9,135 nucleotides of DNA from Candidatus Aegiribacteria sp. (lineage in GTDB: Bacteria; Fermentibacterota; Fermentibacteria; Fermentibacterales; JCC-6), in the NCBI GenBank assembly GCA_030642525.1, contig DAOWNO010000059.1, positions 1 to 9,135 of the forward strand. Reading direction: 5' to 3'. Below the pieces are notes generated by a model. It worked only from the letters and a program-made list of their open reading frames with translations. It searched no databases and had not been told where the DNA came from. How positions within the stretch are numbered: the stretch's first letter is position 1; the number at the start of each line of letters is the position of its first letter. Shown in pieces: positions 6,513-9,135 of the stretch. Made by a program: the position numbers and the translations under genes.

Positions 6513-7079
6513 CTACTCACCTCCAGCAGCTCCAGCTGCAATCTGTCTCTGGAGAACACTGTAAGCCGCAACCTGCAGGCCCGGCTGGTCGAAGTCATGG
6601 TCGACACAAACATCAATCGTATTGATTATGGTCTCATAGCGAATATCATCAACCGTGAGGATGATTATCTTGTTGACCGGAATTGTGGGGAACACTGTAT
6701 CAAGTTCCTCCCTGAGGCTTTTGAGGGCTTCAGAAAGAGAATTGAAATCATATGTTGGTGTAATTTCCCCATCGCGGTTTTGCAGAAAGGCATAACTGAC
6801 ATGTCGGGTTCCAAAGACAGTACCCAGAAACATCTCGTCATTGGTAATTATCACTTTGGGCTGTAGAAGCTGTTCTTCAGATCGAGCCAGGCTGGTTGTA
6901 CCGGCTCCCGATGCGCTGATACCCTCCGTGGGACACATCTCGATAACGGTTATTTCAAGGAATGATGCACTGAGAAGCAGGAATGGTATTATCACGCAGA
7001 ACAGGTTCATCACCGGGAGGAGATCAAGCTCCGGTACGTGCCTGATTCTGTGACTTCTACCAGTCGCTGCCTTTGCCAT
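6513..7079 (-). CDS. TolR/ExbD-like protein with Asn in place of the membrane Asp
   Basis: This is a 188-residue divergent ExbD/TolR paralog. After a basic N-terminus (RSHRIRH) comes ELDLLPVMNLFCVIIPFLLL, which aligns with the ExbD segment beginning E-[IL]-[ND]-x-x-P-x-x-D. The position of the essential Asp is Asn25 (codon AAC, 7005-7007). The periplasmic part (about 45-188) ends in an alpha/beta-like region (KIIILTVDDIRYETIINTID) followed by an Ala/Gly tail. The ATG overlaps the stop of the TolQ-like gene as TGATG (7077-7081), so translation is coupled. Two-ExbD clusters are known, as with AglQ and AglS beside AglR in Myxococcus. The Asn suggests a structural or regulatory partner and not a proton carrier; that is inference. 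Confidence 0.75.
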   Translation of the reverse strand: MAKAATGRSHRIRHVPELDLLPVMNLFCVIIPFLLLSASFLEITVIEMCPTEGISASGAGTTSLARSEEQLLQPKVIITNDEMFLGTVFGTRHVSYAFLQNRDGEITPTYDFNSLSEALKSLREELDTVFPTIPVNKIIILTVDDIRYETIINTIDVCVDHDFDQPGLQVAAYSVLQRQIAAGAAGGE

Positions 7080-7957
7080 CAGCCTTCCTTTCTGGCCTGT
7101 GCTAGCATGTTGATGACCATGACAGAGTATCTGTCGATGTCATCAATAAGGCTGTCCGTTTTCGCAGTAAGGAACGAATGCGCGATGAGAAGTGGAATCG
7201 CTGAAATGAGTCCGAATGCGGTTGTGCTCATTGCCATGGAAATACCATTTGCAAGCATTATGCTCTTCTCTGCCGGATCTGCAGCCGCAACCGACTCGAA
7301 AGCCGCTATCAATCCGAAAATAGTTCCAAGAAGGCCAACCATTGTTGACACATTGGCAAGCATGGCAAGATACCCCGTACGCGCATTTAATCTTGGCAGT
7401 TCCGCAAGTGCCATTTCATCAACAGCGTTCTGAATATCCCGTTCGGTGTTTCGGTAATTTCGGAGTGCGGCTTCTATAATTCGTGCCAGTGGCGCGCTTT
7501 TGTCAGCGCAAGACGCAATTGCACCTTCGATACTCCCTTTTCTTATGAAATCTGCGATTCTTCCCATGAATTTCTCAGGTTTCATGTCTGCCACTCCGAA
7601 AAGGAATATTACCCTTTCAATGACGATTGCAATACCAATGGAAAGGAATATGAGAATAACCCACATTGCGGGACCGCCGGAACGGAAAAACAGAGCCATT
7701 TCAGAGAAAAGCCCCCCTTTTTCGATTTCCTCAGCTTCTTCCTCAGCTTCTTCAAGACCCGCTGAGACAGTATCGGGTACCTGAGGAGGTTCGGGTTCAA
7801 CCGGTACAGTATCCTCCTCAACAGCTGCAGAATCAGCAATCGTACTGTCAGCAGCAATTCCTGTTTCGGACGAAACGTCGCCGGATTGCGCAAAGACAAC
7901 CCCGCCGAAAAGGAATATTGAAAGAACCAGAAGTAACGGAAGTGAAATAGGTCTCAT
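7079..7957 (-). CDS. MotA/TolQ/ExbB proton channel family protein with signal peptide and acidic extension
   Basis: This subunit forms the inner-membrane stator ring that couples proton flow to movement of the TolR/ExbD partners. Of 292 residues, 1-23 look like a cleavable signal peptide (hydrophobic core, end VVFA|Q). Residues 24-90 are a Pro/Glu-rich acidic periplasmic stretch. The family core then follows: membrane segment 1 (about 97-120, ending in ERV), a cytoplasmic helical region, segment 2 with STMVGLLGTIFGLIAAF (204-220), and segment 3 with MAMSTTAFGLISAIPLLIA (241-259). Thr212 and Thr246 match the polar pore threonines of ExbB and TolQ. A strong GAGAGGAG (7965-7972) lies 7 nt before the ATG. 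The gap to the gene upstream is 28 nt, and the next gene overlaps its stop. The family is clear; the exact subtype (AglR-, TolQ- or ExbB-like) is not. Confidence 0.88.
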   Translation of the reverse strand: MRPISLPLLLVLSIFLFGGVVFAQSGDVSSETGIAADSTIADSAAVEEDTVPVEPEPPQVPDTVSAGLEEAEEEAEEIEKGGLFSEMALFFRSGGPAMWVILIFLSIGIAIVIERVIFLFGVADMKPEKFMGRIADFIRKGSIEGAIASCADKSAPLARIIEAALRNYRNTERDIQNAVDEMALAELPRLNARTGYLAMLANVSTMVGLLGTIFGLIAAFESVAAADPAEKSIMLANGISMAMSTTAFGLISAIPLLIAHSFLTAKTDSLIDDIDRYSVMVINMLAQARKEG

Positions 7958-7985
7958 CTATGATCTCCTCTCGAAAGAACAGGTG

Positions 7986-8480
7986 TCAATTACCCACCAG
8001 GTCCAGTATTAAGTTTCCAATCAAATCGAGACCGGCTATCACACCAAAAACCAGCCCCTGTTCATCGTCACCCTGACTATATCTATATGCCGACAGACCG
8101 CCAAACAGCGCAACAGACCCGTATCTAATCCAGACAGGCAACACGATCATCTCCCTGCCAGCTCCAAAACTGGGTTCATTAGCAAATGCCCCGGGATAGA
8201 CAGGTCTGATTACATCCTCTACGAAGCTCCTCTCAAGCAGTACATTACTAAGATCAGGAGTTGCTTTCAGCATCATGAAAAGAGCTTGAGGAGTCCTGAG
8301 TTCACCTCTGATCGTTATTTCCTCAAGCACCAGCCTGCCTTCCACCCAGGATGCTCCTGAAGTCTCTTCGTTATCACTTTGCGCGAAGGACTGGATCTGA
8401 AGAGCCGAAATCATAAGAACAATGAAGGAAAGTACAATTGCTTTTCCCGCAGCCCTCATAAGATATCTTAATTTGTTCAT
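7986..8480 (-). CDS. Small secreted protein of unknown function in the motor operon
   Basis: This 164-residue protein has a clear signal peptide: a basic start (MNKLRYLMRAAGK), a hydrophobic core (about 14-28) and a probable cleavage after SFA at 33. The mature part has a strand-rich stretch WVEGRLVLEEITIRGEL (45-61), a helix-like segment RTPQALFMML, and a hydrophobic, Gly-rich C-terminal third (about 112-164) that could be one or two membrane or hydrophobic segments. The ATG at 8480 overlaps the stop of the upstream gene as TGATG, indicating coupled translation. A GTG at 8501 in the same frame, just after a GGAGG, is an alternative start that adds 7 residues. I recognise no family with certainty. 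Placement between the TPR-type and TolQ-like genes suggests a periplasmic or outer-membrane partner of the motor. Confidence 0.6.
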   Translation of the reverse strand: MNKLRYLMRAAGKAIVLSFIVLMISALQIQSFAQSDNEETSGASWVEGRLVLEEITIRGELRTPQALFMMLKATPDLSNVLLERSFVEDVIRPVYPGAFANEPSFGAGREMIVLPVWIRYGSVALFGGLSAYRYSQGDDEQGLVFGVIAGLDLIGNLILDLVGN

Positions 8481-9135
8481 CAGAACGGCCACAGGAAACA
8501 CCCCCCTCCGCTTTCTTCTTCTTCATACCTGATAGTATAACCTGGTTCATCCGGGGAAGTTTCAGATTCTTCATTCAATGGAATATCATCGCTGAAAGGT
8601 TCAGTATCAATGGGATCGGATGTGAATCCTTCTTCCACATCACTGGTTACACCTGTTTCAGGAATCTCCTCTACTACTGAAGGAGTAAACAATGAGTAAC
8701 CGATACTTTCGCTTGAACCGGGGATCAGAAGATCAAGGTTTGCTGCGATAAAATCGGTCCACTCGGTGCGGATTCCATTATTCATCGCGAGTTTCAAACC
8801 GTTCTCGTAGGTGGCTATTGCCCTTTGAATATACAAGTTATACGCTTCCATCAATATATTGTAGAAAGCCTCCTCACCCTCCGGAGTAAGGTCCGCCGGA
8901 GGATCCATGAAACCGACTGAGTTCGCGAAATCCTCCTGAATCTCACCGATCTTCAGAACGGCCCGGAAGACATAATCGTCATCCAGGTACGAGAAAGTTC
9001 TATTGTAGCTGGCTACCGTCCCATTGAAAAGCTGTGTTTTGTATTCGACATTGTCATTATTGACTGGAGTCAGGGCATAATAATCCCTTGATACTATTTC
9101 ACCTGTAAGGTAAGAGGACATGGCCGGGTAAGTCA
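8480..9135 (-). CDS. C-terminal part of a probable TPR-type envelope protein (5' end cut off)
   Basis: The reading frame stays open to the right edge, and the first ATG (9121) has no ribosome binding site before it, so this is most likely the end of a longer protein; about 217 residues are visible. Counting from that ATG, residues 45-132 are helical (FRAVLKIGEIQEDFA, AYNLYIQRAIATYENGLKLA, GIRTEWTDFIAANLDLL). They resemble the helical C-terminal ends of TPR proteins found with AglRQS/TolQR clusters, where a long helix pair and a 'GI..EW' turn recur. Residues about 150-204 form an Asp/Glu/Pro/Ser-rich disordered tail, ending in the short GGGCFLWPF. The export signal, if any, would lie outside the window. 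It overlaps the next gene's ATG by one base. The TPR assignment is inference from pattern and context. Confidence 0.55.
   Translation of the reverse strand, partial: TYPAMSSYLTGEIVSRDYYALTPVNNDNVEYKTQLFNGTVASYNRTFSYLDDDYVFRAVLKIGEIQEDFANSVGFMDPPADLTPEGEEAFYNILMEAYNLYIQRAIATYENGLKLAMNNGIRTEWTDFIAANLDLLIPGSSESIGYSLFTPSVVEEIPETGVTSDVEEGFTSDPIDTEPFSDDIPLNEESETSPDEPGYTIRYEEEESGGGCFLWPF

Noticed and set aside
8374..8574. 66-codon minus-strand frame bridging the TPR-type and secreted-protein genes
   Set aside because: It overlaps two genes joined by a clean TGATG, and its Lys-rich product is a frame-shifted reading of the acidic tail, so it is not evidence of a frameshift.

Overview
The window looks like chromosomal DNA of a Gram-negative (diderm) bacterium. 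It carries a complete groES-groEL pair, a histidine ammonia-lyase gene, and a minus-strand operon for an energised envelope machine of the TolQR/ExbBD/AglRQS type. Combining a MotA/TolQ/ExbB protein, two TolR/ExbD proteins, a protein with FHA-like domains and a TonB/AgmX-like C-terminus, and a TPR-type protein is typical of Myxococcota, Gemmatimonadota, Fibrobacterota and related, mostly uncultured FCB-type phyla. I cannot name the phylum from sequence alone. I see no insertion sequence, tRNA, rRNA, CRISPR array or phage gene.

Layout. Positions 1-265 hold the probable first codons of a gene running leftward out of the window (start at 73). A good sigma-70-type promoter precedes it (123-151), with an imperfect inverted repeat over its -10 region. 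Positions 266-1780 (minus) encode histidine ammonia-lyase with all its catalytic motifs. The 315-bp divergent region 1781-2095 carries a likely hutH promoter, a sigma-54-like -24/-12 element in front of groES and two small inverted repeats, but no CIRCE operator that I can see. Positions 2096-4053 (plus) are groES and groEL. A strong hairpin terminator at 4080-4110 separates groEL from the convergent operon.

Positions 4131-9135 (minus, transcribed right to left) form one tightly packed operon. It starts with the C-terminal part of a probable TPR-type periplasmic or outer-membrane protein (cut by the window edge). A small secreted protein of unknown function follows, then the TolQ/ExbB-like channel protein with an unusual signal peptide and acidic extension. 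Next come two TolR/ExbD-like proteins, and last a 615-residue protein with two FHA-like modules, one membrane segment, a glycine-rich linker and a TonB/AgmX-like C-terminal domain. Two junctions are TGATG stop/start overlaps and the others are separated by -20 to +28 nt, so the products are probably made together.

How they may work: TolQ/ExbB with TolR/ExbD proteins form a proton channel that converts proton motive force into motion. The FHA/TonB-like protein spans the inner membrane and could carry that motion to periplasmic and outer-membrane partners, for which the secreted and TPR-type proteins are the local candidates. This resembles the Myxococcus AglRQS-Glt gliding/transport machinery. 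Whether it drives motility, secretion, polymer export or envelope constriction cannot be told from this window. The most unusual detail is that one of the two TolR/ExbD paralogs has Asn where the proton-carrying Asp is expected, while the other keeps the Asp.
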